Below, piece after piece: positions 21,417 to 32,600 of a stretch of 64,000 nt of DNA (positions are counted from its first letter, which is position 1; each line of letters opens with the position of its first letter). The stretch spans positions 98,800,001 through 98,864,000 of the forward strand of contig NC_086177.1 in assembly GCF_023053635.1 (NCBI RefSeq). The letters run 5' to 3'. Source of the stretch: Elgaria multicarinata webbii (taxonomy: Eukaryota > Chordata > Lepidosauria > Squamata > Anguidae). Made by a program: the position numbers and the translations under genes. The notes beneath the pieces were generated by a model, which saw only the letters and a list, made by a program, of their open reading frames with translations, was not told where the DNA came from and did not search any database.

Positions 21417-22384
21417 TCATAGAATCATAGAATAGCAGAGTTGGAAGGGTCCTACAAGGCCATCGAGTCCAACCCCCTGCTCAATGCAGGAATCCACCCT
21501 AAAGCATCCCTGACAGATGCTTGTCCAGCTGCCTCTTGAATGCCTCTAGTGTGGGAGAGCCCACAACCTCCCTAGGTAACTGGTTCCATTGTCGTACTGC
21601 TCTAACAGTCAGGAAGTTTTTCCTGATGTCCAGCCGGAATCTGGCTTCCTGTAAATTGAGCCCATTATTTCGTGTCCTGCACTCTGGGAGGATCGAGAAG
21701 AGATCCTGGCCCTCCTCTGTGTGACAACCTTTTAAGTGTTTGAAGAGTGCTATCATGTCTCCCTTCAATCTTATCTTCTCCAGACTAAACATGCCCAGTT
21801 CTTTCAGTCTCTTCATAGGGCTTTGTTTCCAGACCCCTGATCATCCTGGTTGCCCTCCTCTGAACACGCTCCAGCTTGTCTGCGTCCTTTTTGTATTGTG
21901 GAGCCCAGAACTGGACGCAATACTCTAGATGAGGCCTAACCAGGGCCGAATAGAGAGGAACCAGTACCTCATGCGATTTGGAAGCTATACTTCTATTAAT
22001 GCAGCCCAAAATAGCATTTGCCTTTCTTGCAGCCATATCGCACTGTTGGCTCATATTCAGCTTGCGATCTACAACAATTCCAAGATCCTTCTCGTTTGTA
22101 GTATTGCTGAGCCAAGTATCCCCCATCTTGTAACTGTGCATTTGGTTTCTTTTTCCCAAATGTAGAACTTGGCATTTATCCCTATTAAATTTCATCCTGT
22201 TGTTTTCAGCCCAGCACTCCAGCTTATCAAGATCACTTTGAAGTTTGTTTCTGTCTTCCAGAGTATTAGCTATCCCACCCAATGTGGTGTCATCTGCAAA
22301 TTTGATAAGCGTTCCCTGCACCTCCTCGTCCAAATCATTAATAAAAAGGTTGAAGAGCACTGGGCCCAGGACTGAGCCCTGCTC
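21417..22384 (-). mobile_element. CR1 LINE, longest copy, 5'-truncated in reverse transcriptase
   Basis: This is the most complete LINE in the window. From 22360 on the minus strand the frame reads FINDLDEEVQGTLIKFADDT, containing the reverse-transcriptase catalytic motif (FADD variant of YADD). It then carries the thumb region (WAENNRMKFNRDKCQVLHLG) and the C-terminal tail (GMFSLEKIRLKGDMIALFKH). The frame shifts once near 21800-21830, and the rest continues to HLSGML at 21499. The 3' end carries ATTCTATGATTCTATGA. The N-terminal endonuclease and most of the reverse transcriptase are missing, so it cannot move by itself. It lies between TBC1D31 and the tRNA gene. Confidence 0.9.
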
Positions 22385-22687
22385 AGGAAGAATTCATTGG
22401 AAGGAAGGAACTTCCCAGTAAATAAATGCACAGGGTCGAACTGCGGGATGAACCCATTTCAACCAACTACATAAAGCGTGGGAAATCTCTTGTCCGGCCA
22501 TCCTGTGACCTTCGATGGGTTGGTCGCCCTTACCCCCCACCCAACCCCCCACCCCCGTTGTCGTTTTAATACATTACAGCGTTGCTTCGCTTCCCGGAGT
22601 TAACCCCCCCAAAACGGAGATTTTGGAAACGAGGCGCTACGGTTTTAAATCTTTCGGAAAGGCAGGGATTTCCTTCCCTGGAGGGCG

Positions 22688-22692
22688 AAAAA
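22688..22692 (-). terminator. RNA polymerase III terminator of tRNA-Met
   Basis: A run of five T on the minus strand begins eight bases after the tRNA 3' end, a standard Pol III stop signal. Confidence 0.8.
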
Positions 22693-22699
22693 GTTCCGC

Positions 22700-22772
22700 T
22701 GCCCCGTGTGAGGCTCGAACTCACGACCTTCAGATTATGAGACTGACGCGCTGCCTACTGCGCTAACGAGGC
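22700..22772 (-). tRNA. Elongator tRNA-Met (CAU), intact
   Basis: The minus strand folds into a 73-nt cloverleaf. It has a GCCTCGT / ACGGGGC acceptor stem with A73, a D arm containing TTAGCGCAGTAGGCAGCG (A box), anticodon CAT at 22737-22739, and a T arm with GTGAGTTCGAGCC (B box). It differs from the human elongator tRNA-Met only at a few loop or stem positions as I recall it. No intron is present and CCA is not encoded, as expected in eukaryotes. The initiator form can be excluded because that begins AGCAGAGTGG. In human a tRNA-Met-CAT gene lies, as I remember, on the minus strand between TBC1D31 and FAM83A, so this looks like conserved synteny. Confidence 0.97.
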
Positions 22773-23131
22773 ACGCGGAAAACGCTGCAACAAGTCTCAA
22801 TAGGAATCGAGAAATCTCTGCGTTAGGTGAGTCCCTGGCGCCGCCTCTACTTTCTCTCGCAGAGATTGAGGGGGCTGCTGCAAGCTGAGGGCGTTTCCCC
22901 GTTTGCTTTGCGTGCTTTAAGCTAGCGGGGAGGAAGCAGACAAGAGCTGGTTCCCTTTTCCACGGGGAAGGAATCGGATTTGCACTAATTGCAATGAGAA
23001 ACTGCCCCAGGGAGCTCACCTGCTGGGAGGCGGAGGGGAGCCCCGCGCCTCCCCTCCCAACCAAGGTCTGCTCTCCTTGGGAGGTAACGATGACATACCT
23101 GCACCTTCCGTGCAAAGCACTGCTCCGAAGG

Positions 23132-23442
23132 TAGGGTGACCCTATGAAAAGGAGGACAGGGCTCCTGTATCTTGAACAGTTGTATTGAAAAGGAAATTTC
23201 AGCAGGTGTCATTTGTATATATGGAGAACCTGGTGAAATTCCCTCTTCATCACCACAGTTAAAGCTGCAGGTGCCCTGCCCTCTTAAATCTCTAGTATAG
23301 CTCCTGCAGCTTTAACTGTGGTGATGAAGAGGGAATTTCACCAGGTTCTCCATATATACAAATGACACCTGTTGGAATTCCCTTTTCTATGCAACTGTTA
23401 AAGATACAGGAGCCTTGTCCTCCTTTTCATATGGTCACCCTA
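23132..23442. mobile_element. Palindromic MITE, family C (TAGGGTGACC ends), 311 bp
   Basis: The two halves are inverted copies: GGTGAAATTCCCTCTTCATC on the left and GATGAAGAGGGAATTTCACC on the right. The ends read TAGGGTGAC and GTCACCCTA. A copy of exactly the same length is at 44497-44807. No target duplication is visible here. Confidence 0.75.
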
Positions 23443-24838
23443 TTTAAAGCCTGCCAAACTAGCAGTCATCACCATCCCTTGTGAGAGTGAATGCCCTAAG
23501 TTAGTGACACACTATGTTATATGTATATACATGCACACACATTCTGTGTCACTCCAGATGCTGTTGTACTCCATCTCCCAACAGCCCTGGCCAGCATTAT
23601 GAGAGTTAAGTTGAGTCCGGACGACACGGTAATCAACGGTTGTTTCCCATTCTGTTCCTATTACTCCACCCCAGTTTATTAGCATGTTCTCCGAAAGCCC
23701 TAGAGTCCTGCAACATCTGGTGGATATAATCAAGGGCCATGTGTTTTCTTTCAACAGGTAGCCTTTCAACGGACAAAGCATTTCCCAGCTCTGCCTTTTC
23801 ATGTTTTTAACTTTTGTAAACCGCCCAAAGAGCTTCGGCTGTGGGGCAGTATATAAATTTAATAAATAATAATAATATCAAGAGAAGATTTCGCTGCTGA
23901 ATACTTTCCTTTCATTGTCCTGCTAAAGGTGTAGTTTTACTATACCTCTACTGGAGTTTTACTAGAGCTTTTCTACAGGCCAATGCATGCCAATTTAACA
24001 AGGGTGGTGAACTGGTAGCCTTCCAGATGTTGCCAGACTGCAGTTCCCATCATCCCTATGCTGGCTGTGGCTAATGGAGCTAGAGTCCAACAGCATCCAG
24101 AGGGACGGAGGTTCTTCGCCCTGCTATATAGTCTACACCACACAAAGGCATCAGGAGACTTTGAAAGATCAACACAGGCCAAGCCCAATAACTTTAACAC
24201 ATGTGATGCATCGTCAGTTTTTAGCTGGTCTGATTGAAGCTGACAGGCTGTTATTTACGTGTCCAGTTAATTATTCCAAATGACTCTCTCCTCTGTAATT
24301 GCTTTTAGCAGGTTGCTGGCTGTTTGTTTGTGGTTCGTGATGCAGCTGCAGGCAGATGTTGAGGACAAAGCTGTGGCTCATTCATGTCAAGTAACCCACT
24401 GGATCATAAAGGTTGGTGCATAAATGAACGAGGTAGAAAGAGATCTTCATATAGGCCTCTCCTCACATGCGTCTCCCCTGGGACTTTCTGCTTTTAGGCG
24501 TTTACACCATGCTGTGAGAATTAGAACTGCTGGATCCCTACAGCTTTTTAAATTGCCCCGTACAGCTTGTGACCTAATAACAATGTAGCCTGCCACCATT
24601 GGAATAATACAAAATGTCCTATTAGATTTTGAGCATAAATGCTCTTCCTTGGGAAACATATACATTTTTCTTTAGTTTGATTTTTGTGACATGTGGTGCA
24701 TGCCATTCAATGGAACCTTAACCCCAAGATTGTATGTGAAAGACAAAAATAGGGTAGCAGCCTTCATTGGGTTAGTCTAGGGGTGGAGAAACTTAGGCCC
24801 GTGGGCCAAATTTAGCCTGCCTGAGGTCTCTGTTTGGC

Positions 24839-25000
24839 TAGGGTGACCCTATGGAAAGGAGGACAGGACTCCTGCTTCTTTAACAGCTGTATAGAAAAGG
24901 GAATTTCAGCAGGTGCCATTTGTATGCATGCAGCACCTGGTGAAATTCCCTCTTCATCTCAACAGTTAAAGCTGCAGGAGCCCTGCCCTCTTGTCCAGTT
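24839..25000 (+). mobile_element. Family C, single arm
   Basis: TAGGGTGACCCTATGGAAAG through GCAGGAGCCCTGCCCTCTTG matches the left arm of 23132-23442 without the second arm. Confidence 0.65.
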
Positions 25001-25380
25001 GTAGGCCTTTTTTCTGTCTAAACATGCATGGAGTTGCACCTTAAGAAAATGGTTTTCCAATTGTTGCTTTTCTGTTTGTCTATCCAAGAGCCCCTGTGCA
25101 TTGCACAAGGATTCTGAGAGTGTTCTAGCATGCACAATGAGTTCACCCAATCTAAAGCTGATCTTTTGAACCATGAGAGCTAGAACCTTGGCTTTTTTAA
25201 AAAAAGAAAAAGAAAAAGAAAAAAGTTGAGAATCCCAGAATGCTGAACTGTGTAGGCTTTTCTGGGCTTGCACAGTATTGCACATCGCACACAGCCCTAA
25301 ACATAACTGTTGTCTTAGCACAATATCACAAATTATGCAGCATTAACTCAGGGATTCCTAGAAATTTGTTGCTGCAGACA

Positions 25381-25518
25381 TTGGGTTTTATCCAGACTTG
25401 AGTTGTGCTTAGAGTAGACCCATTAAAATCAATGGGATATAAGATAGTCATTACTAACTTATGTCCCATTGATTTCAGTGGATCTACTCTAAGCAAGAAT
25501 TATGTCTGGGTCCAACCC
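25381..25518. mobile_element. Palindromic MITE (TTGGGTTTTATCCAGACTT ends)
   Basis: GCTTAGAGTAGACCCATT pairs with GTGGATCTACTCTAAGC, and CAATGGGATATAAG pairs with CTTATGTCCCATTG. The outer ends read TTGGGTTTTATCCAGACTT and ATGTCTGGGTCCAACCCA. No duplication is recognised. Confidence 0.55.
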
Positions 25519-26181
25519 ATTAGTAGTACCAGTGCGTAGTCATGGGTATTGCTTTTATGTTCTCCACCGCCCAGAGAGCCTCAGCTCTTGGGCAGTATAA
25601 AAATGTAATAAATAAATAAATACATCTATAGGAGTCTAATAAGCCTCTGATTTATCGCAAAAAATGTCCAATTATATTCGGGAATAATTTTTGTTTCTGT
25701 TTGAGCACCATTTTAATTCCTTGCCCTGTCAGACTGAATGACAGAGAAAAGGAAATGTATAATTAAATGAAAACTGAATAATGAGCAGCTGGGATCTCTC
25801 TTTTCTCTCTCTCTTTTCTTGGGCCCTGGGGAGAAGGTGTAACTTGCTCACATGAGCAAACAAATCAGCTTGAAACTTGACTACCATCCGGAGCATAATT
25901 GTTGCTGAAGTGCATCTGGCTAAGCTTGAGTAATTTCTCCCTTTTTTCAGTATACACCTGAAATCTAGGGAGAGTCGGATTAGGGCAATTCCCCTTAGGT
26001 CTTGAGGGTTGTGTGTCTTCGTTTACAAAGCTTGCTCTCCTTGACAAAAGAGAGTTTGAAACCCAGCACATCCAGCTGTGGTCAGCAGATCCTCCACTCC
26101 TGCAGTGCTTGCGAGTGGGGATTTTTGTTGCTTATACCCGATCCATCCCTTTGCTCTAGCGCACGGGTCTGGCGAAGGAAC

Positions 26182-26664
26182 ATGAACAGATCGAGACACA
26201 TGGGCAAGATCCGAAGGCGGCTGGAGGAAGTCAAGAACTGGTCGTTCCGGCTGGCAAAAGTGGACTTTAGCCACAATGAAAGTGTGCGGATGGCCACCGA
26301 TGCCCTCCTGGATGGCGGGTTCCCATCCTACTTGAAGGCCTTGGAAGATGAGGGGGAGGTGGACTTCCTCTCTACAGTGGAAGCCCAATACATCAAGAGG
26401 AATGCCAGGGAACCGTACTACTCCAGCGATGCACATGCGGATGGGGACGCTGGGCCACGGCAGGGTAACGATGCCCGCTCTCTCCCATCAGGAACGTACT
26501 TCCCCCTTGTCTCCGAGAACAGTGAACCAGCCCTTCTTCACACATGGATTGCGGCAGAGAAGCCCTACCTGAAAGAGAAGTCGAGTGCTACGGTATATTT
26601 CCAAACAGACAAGAACAGCAATATTAGGGACTTGATCCGCCGCTGCATCAACAAGACCTGTCAG
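26182..26664 (+). CDS. FAM83A: FAM83A coding exon 1
   Basis: It starts at ATG 26182 (residues 1-161, ending INKTCQ) and has donor CAG|GTACGG. The 22 bases before the ATG follow a good acceptor (TTTGCTCTAG), so the transcript's first exon lies further upstream. Confidence 0.95.
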
Positions 26665-29600
26665 GTACGGGGACGGCAATTTATTTTTATTCGTTATATT
26701 TATCGTGACATTTATAGCCCACTCTTGCAAGGAACCCTAAGTTGGCTTACATAGTCCTCATCCTCTCCATTGTATCCTCACAACAACCCTGTGAGGTAGG
26801 TTAGGCTGAGACTCAGTAATTGGCCCAAAGTCACCCACTGAGCTTCATGGCTGAGTGGAGACTAAAACCCAGATTTCCCAAGTCCCAGTTCAACACTCTA
26901 ACCACTGAACTGCACTGATTGAACAAAGCCAGCTCTGATGTGCAGGCAGGTAAGACCAGGGCTGTCATATTGATTTCTGTTGTGGCAGGTTTGCCATACA
27001 AGTGTAGAGTACCCACTGCAAAAGAAACCCACAACCTTGAGATAGTTTAGTTTGTTGATTTATTAGTCCTCTTATATTTCAACTGAGTTGAATGTAGAGC
27101 TTCCTTTTGGCAGGTATCTATTATCCAATACTGAACGTCTCTGAGACCATATTGAAGAGAGGACCTGTTCAGACAACACACTAAGCTATGGTTAGGCCAC
27201 TAACCCTTTTGCAGCAAGTGCTTAGTGACCTTGTTTAAGCCATGGTTATGTAGCCACCATGGTTAGGAATGGTTCACACGACATGCTAAGTCATGATTCA
27301 CATGACATGATAAGCCATTGTTTAGCTCAAAATGTTTAATCACCGTGGCTTAGCATGTTGTCTGAATAGGGTCATTGAGAGAAAAGGGGAGCTACACCCC
27401 AGCTCCTTCAAGTTTATTGTGCCTTTAAACGAGGAGACTTGCCCTCCTGATGTTTTGAACTTGCACTCCCATCTGCCCCAGCCTGAATGGCCAATGAACA
27501 GGAATGCTGGAGGTTGTAGTCCAAAACATTTGGAGGGCATCAGGTTGGAGAGGCCTGGTGTACAGAGAGTTCTTTGTAGCCTCTAGCTCTACAGTTAAAC
27601 ATAGCACTATCACCTTTCTGCAGGTACTTGGAATTATAATATTGAACTACCTTTACAGGATGACTGAGATAAGAAACGTGAAGGGTTTTTTGAATACAAG
27701 TTCTAAATAAATGCTATTGGCAGTGCCACTGACTGTCTGTTCTCCAGGGACAATGTTTTCAGATCCTGGTGCTGTATTTCTGCTCCGCCAACCTATGTCC
27801 ATTTCTACCCCCCACCCCAGGTTTTGGCCATACTGATGGATGTTTTCACTGATGCTGAGATCTTCTGCGATGTCTTAGAAGCAGCCAACAAGCGGAAGGT
27901 GTTTGTCTACCTGCTGCTCGATCACAGCAACCTAAAGCTCTTCACCGAGATGTGTGACAAGCTGCACATTGCAGAGGGCCAGTTCAAGGTATGCTTCACG
28001 CAGGTTGGAAAAATTCACAATGGACTCAAATGAGTTCAAATATCTGTGAATCCAACCTGCGGATTTCTCGAGCGGACTGGCTTTTTCCAAGATCCCTCCC
28101 CCGCCCTGGACTTCGTAGATTTGCAGACCCATTTTAAAATATTTATATTTCGGGAGTATTTGCACAATATCATTCACTTGAAATTGTGGATTTGCGCAAC
28201 TGTGCATTAACTCTTGTGCTAATGTGCATTTACCAGCAAATGAAATTCTTGTACAAAAGTTCCGATTCCATCAGTGCGCAGATGATGGAATGAAGGACGC
28301 CTGGCAATCCGCAAAACACAGATGGAACGGATTTAACGAAATTGGTACAACCCTGATTCTTGTTAAGTCCTACAGATTTTTCCCCCAACTGGTTAGACTC
28401 TGTAGGTTTTTCCTTCCGTTGTGCAACTTCCCCGGAATCACAATGTAATAGTATATTGTTGACTTTGTTTGTTTGCTTGTTTGCTTTTTTAAGGCCAAAA
28501 AGAGTTCAGCCTCTGTATTGGGCTGTGTTTGGAACTGGTTCTACCATGTGGTAGGATGAAGCAGATAATTCAGGTGGTAGAGTTTTGATGCTATTCAGGG
28601 GTGGCAGCAAATTGCCAGTGGCATTTTAGATGTGTATATATACTTAAATATTATAAATAATAATAATAATTTATTTCTTACCCACCTCTCCACTTGGATC
28701 GAGGCAGGGAACAACAGCAAATATAAAACACATAAAAACTGATTAAAAACATAGTATACATGATTAAAACATCTTTAAAACATCCTAAAAACATTCTAAA
28801 ATTCCACTGGATAGGGCTGCTGGAATAGACCATTTATTCCTTTTTTAATGCTAAAAGACTGTCAAGTTGACGAATCTCCTATATGGGCAAAGGGATTTTT
28901 CCACATCAGGTGATAATATGTCAGCCAAGCCCTGCTGTGCACAAGTTTAACATCTCGATTAGCTATCCTGTCTAACCGTAATCTGGCTCTGCCCGTGCTA
29001 ATTTGGGAAAACAAGCTCTTGAAGACGGTTATGCCTTGGAAGCAAATTGACATGAAAGTCAGGTACATGAGGGTCAGTTCACACATTACGAGATGGGTGG
29101 ATGCTTGTGTATGTTTTCACCCTGCAACTGTGGAGTGGCTGCATCTCATACATCTGCACCCTAGAGAAACAGTGCTGGGAGGCTTGGACAGTCCCACCTT
29201 AAAACGAGTACTTTTAATATTTCTCTCCCTTGAAAGCAGGACATGAAGTCTGCTTTGTAACAATGGTCAGCACTCCAGCTCTGAGCAAGCTGTGCCCCAA
29301 AGCAAATAGGATAGAAAACGTCCTGCCTCATGTTAGAGCCGGTTCCAAATATGGGAGGCTGAGGAGGTTCCAAATATGGGAGGCTGAGTTTGTTTGAAAA
29401 AGCAAGCAAGAAAACAGAACTTTGCAGTGTGGAGTGCTCCTTTTTATGGCTCCAGCCAGCCATGCCCTCCTCCACAGTACTCCATTACATTCCCTTTCTC
29501 ATCTGGTTTCCCATCCCATCCCCCAACAGTCAGCCAGCATTCTGCTGATAGGAATATAGGAAGCTGCTTTATACTGAGTCAAACCATTGGTCCATCTAGC

Positions 29601-32600
29601 CCAATATTGTCGACACTGACTGGCAGCGGCTCCCCAGAATTTCAGCCAAGATTCTTTCCTAGCCCTACCCTGGAGATGCCAGGAATTGAACCTGGGACCT
29701 TCATGGAATAGTAGAGTTGGATGGGGCCTATCAGGCCATCAAGTCCAATCCCCTGCTCAATGCAGGAATCCACCCTAAAGCATACCTGACAGATGGTATG
29801 CAAACCATGTGCTCTGCTACTGAGCTATGGCACCTCCCTAAAATATCTTCCCATTAGCTAGGAACTGAACTCAGATCTCCTCCATGGCAGACTAAAATTC
29901 TACCAGTGAACCGCCAATGTTCAGTCCTTATTGGGGTGTTTTTGTGTTTCTTCCCCCTGAAAGGTCTTTTGTGTTTGGAGTTTCCCTAAGCTTGATGGTA
30001 TCTTCTCTTCTGGGTGGATGGTGCCATTGGGCTACACAAGGCATTATCGGGCTGTTGGAATTTTCCCGTCATACATTTGAAGTGAGTTCTTGATGTTACA
30101 GTTGCAGCCAGGAACATAAGTCAGAAACTAGGATAAGTTACCTATCTATGGGATTTCACATATTTTTATAATCCCTTGACTAGAAGAAGGAGGATTTCTA
30201 GTGAAAGACAAGAATCTATATGAATGTGTGGTATTATTTATATCTATATAAGAGTGCAAATATATGCAGTGTTCTTTTAATATTGATAGCATTTATGTCC
30301 TTCTGTTCCTCCAAGGTGCTCAAGGCGACATACGTGGTTCTATTCCCTTGCCCCCCACTTGCAGTTATATCCTCACAACAGCCTTGTGAGGTAGGGTAGG
30401 CTGAGAGATAGCAACTGACATGTAGTGTTCTTTGATAATTTACCAGAACATTTCTGTGAGAAGCGTTACGGGGGAGGTTTACTGTGCCAAATCTGGCCGA
30501 AAATTCTCAGGGCAAATCCAAGAAAAATTCATCATCTCAGACTGGAGATGTGTTCTGTCTGGATCGTACAGGTAAGATCATCTGATACACTTTTATTTTT
30601 CTAAGAGGGCTGCATTTAAGGTTAAAGAATTTAGGAAGGAAACAAACCTTTGCTCCCAAGCAAAGCAGGTGAGCGTCTGGCATACACCTGGCTGCTAGCC
30701 CTTCCTGCATACTAGACTCTTCTTTCCTGGGCTTTGTTAGAATATTGCTGGGCTAGCATTACTCCATAGACCAGCCTACTTCAACCCAGTGTCTTCCAGA
30801 TGTGATGGACTACAACTCCCATCATTCTCCAGACAACATGGTGAATGCTTGTGGAAGGCTGTTTTAGGCTCTGGTCTTAATGGTCTCATCCACCACCCCT
30901 CCCTGCCCTCCTGCCCCTTTGACCATAGAATAGTAGAGTTGGAAGGGGCCTATAAGGTCATTGGATCTAACCCCCTGCTCAATGCAGGAATCCACCTTAA
31001 AGCATACCTGACAGATGGCTGTCCAGCTGCCTCTTGAATGCCTCTAGTGTGGGAGAGCCCACAACCTCCCTAGGTAACTGGTTCCATTGTCATACTGCTC
31101 TAACAGTCAGGAAGTTTTTCCTGATATCTAGCTGGAATCTGGCTTCCTGTAACTTGAGCCCATTATTCTGTGTCCTACACTCTGGGATGATCGAGAAGAG
31201 ATCCTGGCCCTCCTCTGTGTGACAACCTAACATGTAGCGCTTCAAAATGTTGTAACCAGCCCTGCTGCAGTTGGGCCCCTCCTGCCCCTTCTGCTGAGTG
31301 GGTCCCTTGACATCTGCCCCACAGGCCTGCCTGGGTGGGCAGGCCTGTGGGGCCTGCCCACCCAGCTGGCATTTGGCGTTTCCAGCTGGCATTTGGAAAG
31401 ACGCAGAGGGAGCAGCCGGCAGTGGAGGCTGGTGGCTCCGATGTCAGCAGGGCTGTGAATTCACTCTGGGTTAGTTCTGACTGAAACCCATAGCGGATTC
31501 ACAGCCCCACTGACATCAGAGCCACCATCCTCTGCTGGTATCAGGAGAGAGAAGGTAGATTTTTGCATGGGGTCAGGGGAGAGGGAAATGAGCCAGTAGT
31601 GGGGCAGACCTTTCTCACCTCTTCACAATGCTGGAATAATTAGATTCCTAAATACTTACAGGATTCCAGCATGCATAGTATTCAGCCTAGTTGTGTGATC
31701 TGGTGGTTTTAAAACAGGTGGTGCTCCACCCACTGACAGTTAAGCTTATTCATGCCCTGTGGATTTCAATTTCCCTCCCTCTCTCTCTCTCTCTCTTTGG
31801 ATTCATTCCAAAAGAACATCCGTGATCACCTGTGGCACAGGGCTAACCACCCTTACTTGAGTAGGGGAATCAAGCTCAAAAGAGGAAATAGATAACCCCA
31901 GAAGAGGGAAAGGGGATTCTGATTTGTATAACATTGGCATATGCTGATTTATATGTATAGATGCAAACACAGAAATAATCCTTATGATTTAAATAGAAAT
32001 GCCGTACTTCTCACCATAGTGTGGGAGACAGTGACCAGGTAACCCGTGTGCCTTCCTCGGTCCAGGTGCTGTTGCTGGGCAGCTTCAAGGCCCAGTTCTG
32101 CCTTCAGATGCTTCTTTCTCTTTAAACCAGTCTTGAACTCGGCATTCCTCCAAACAGAGGGTGCTTTCAAAACAGAGGACAGTCCTCTGGCAACCTTTCA
32201 AATAGAGGACTGCCCTCTGTAAAGGAGGAAAACCCGGCTACCCTCACAGACTGAAGTGGCCCTCTTAAACAGAAAGTTGTGAGTTTCACCAGAAGACAAC
32301 AAATTTGCAATTTGTTGCCTTGCTTATAGATTTTATTACATGATGGGGGAGAGACGGGAATTAGTTGCGTTTTCCACCTCAGGCAAGTGGCAGGAGGTTT
32401 CTCAATACCAGATGCTGATGAACACAAGTGCGTGGATGATATTGCATTTGTGTGTGTGTGTGTGTGTGTGTATGTGTGTGTGTGTTTGTGTGTGTATCTC
32501 CATCCATCCAGTGGAATCTGGTGGCTCGAATGTCAGTGGGATGGTGAATCCACTCAGTCAGAATTCTGATTTCAGTTAGGATTCTAAAGGAGCTATCGAA

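Noticed and set aside
22515-22766. Short frame ending in EARTHDLQIMRLTRCLLR
   Set aside because: The C-terminus is merely the complement of the tRNA-Met gene.
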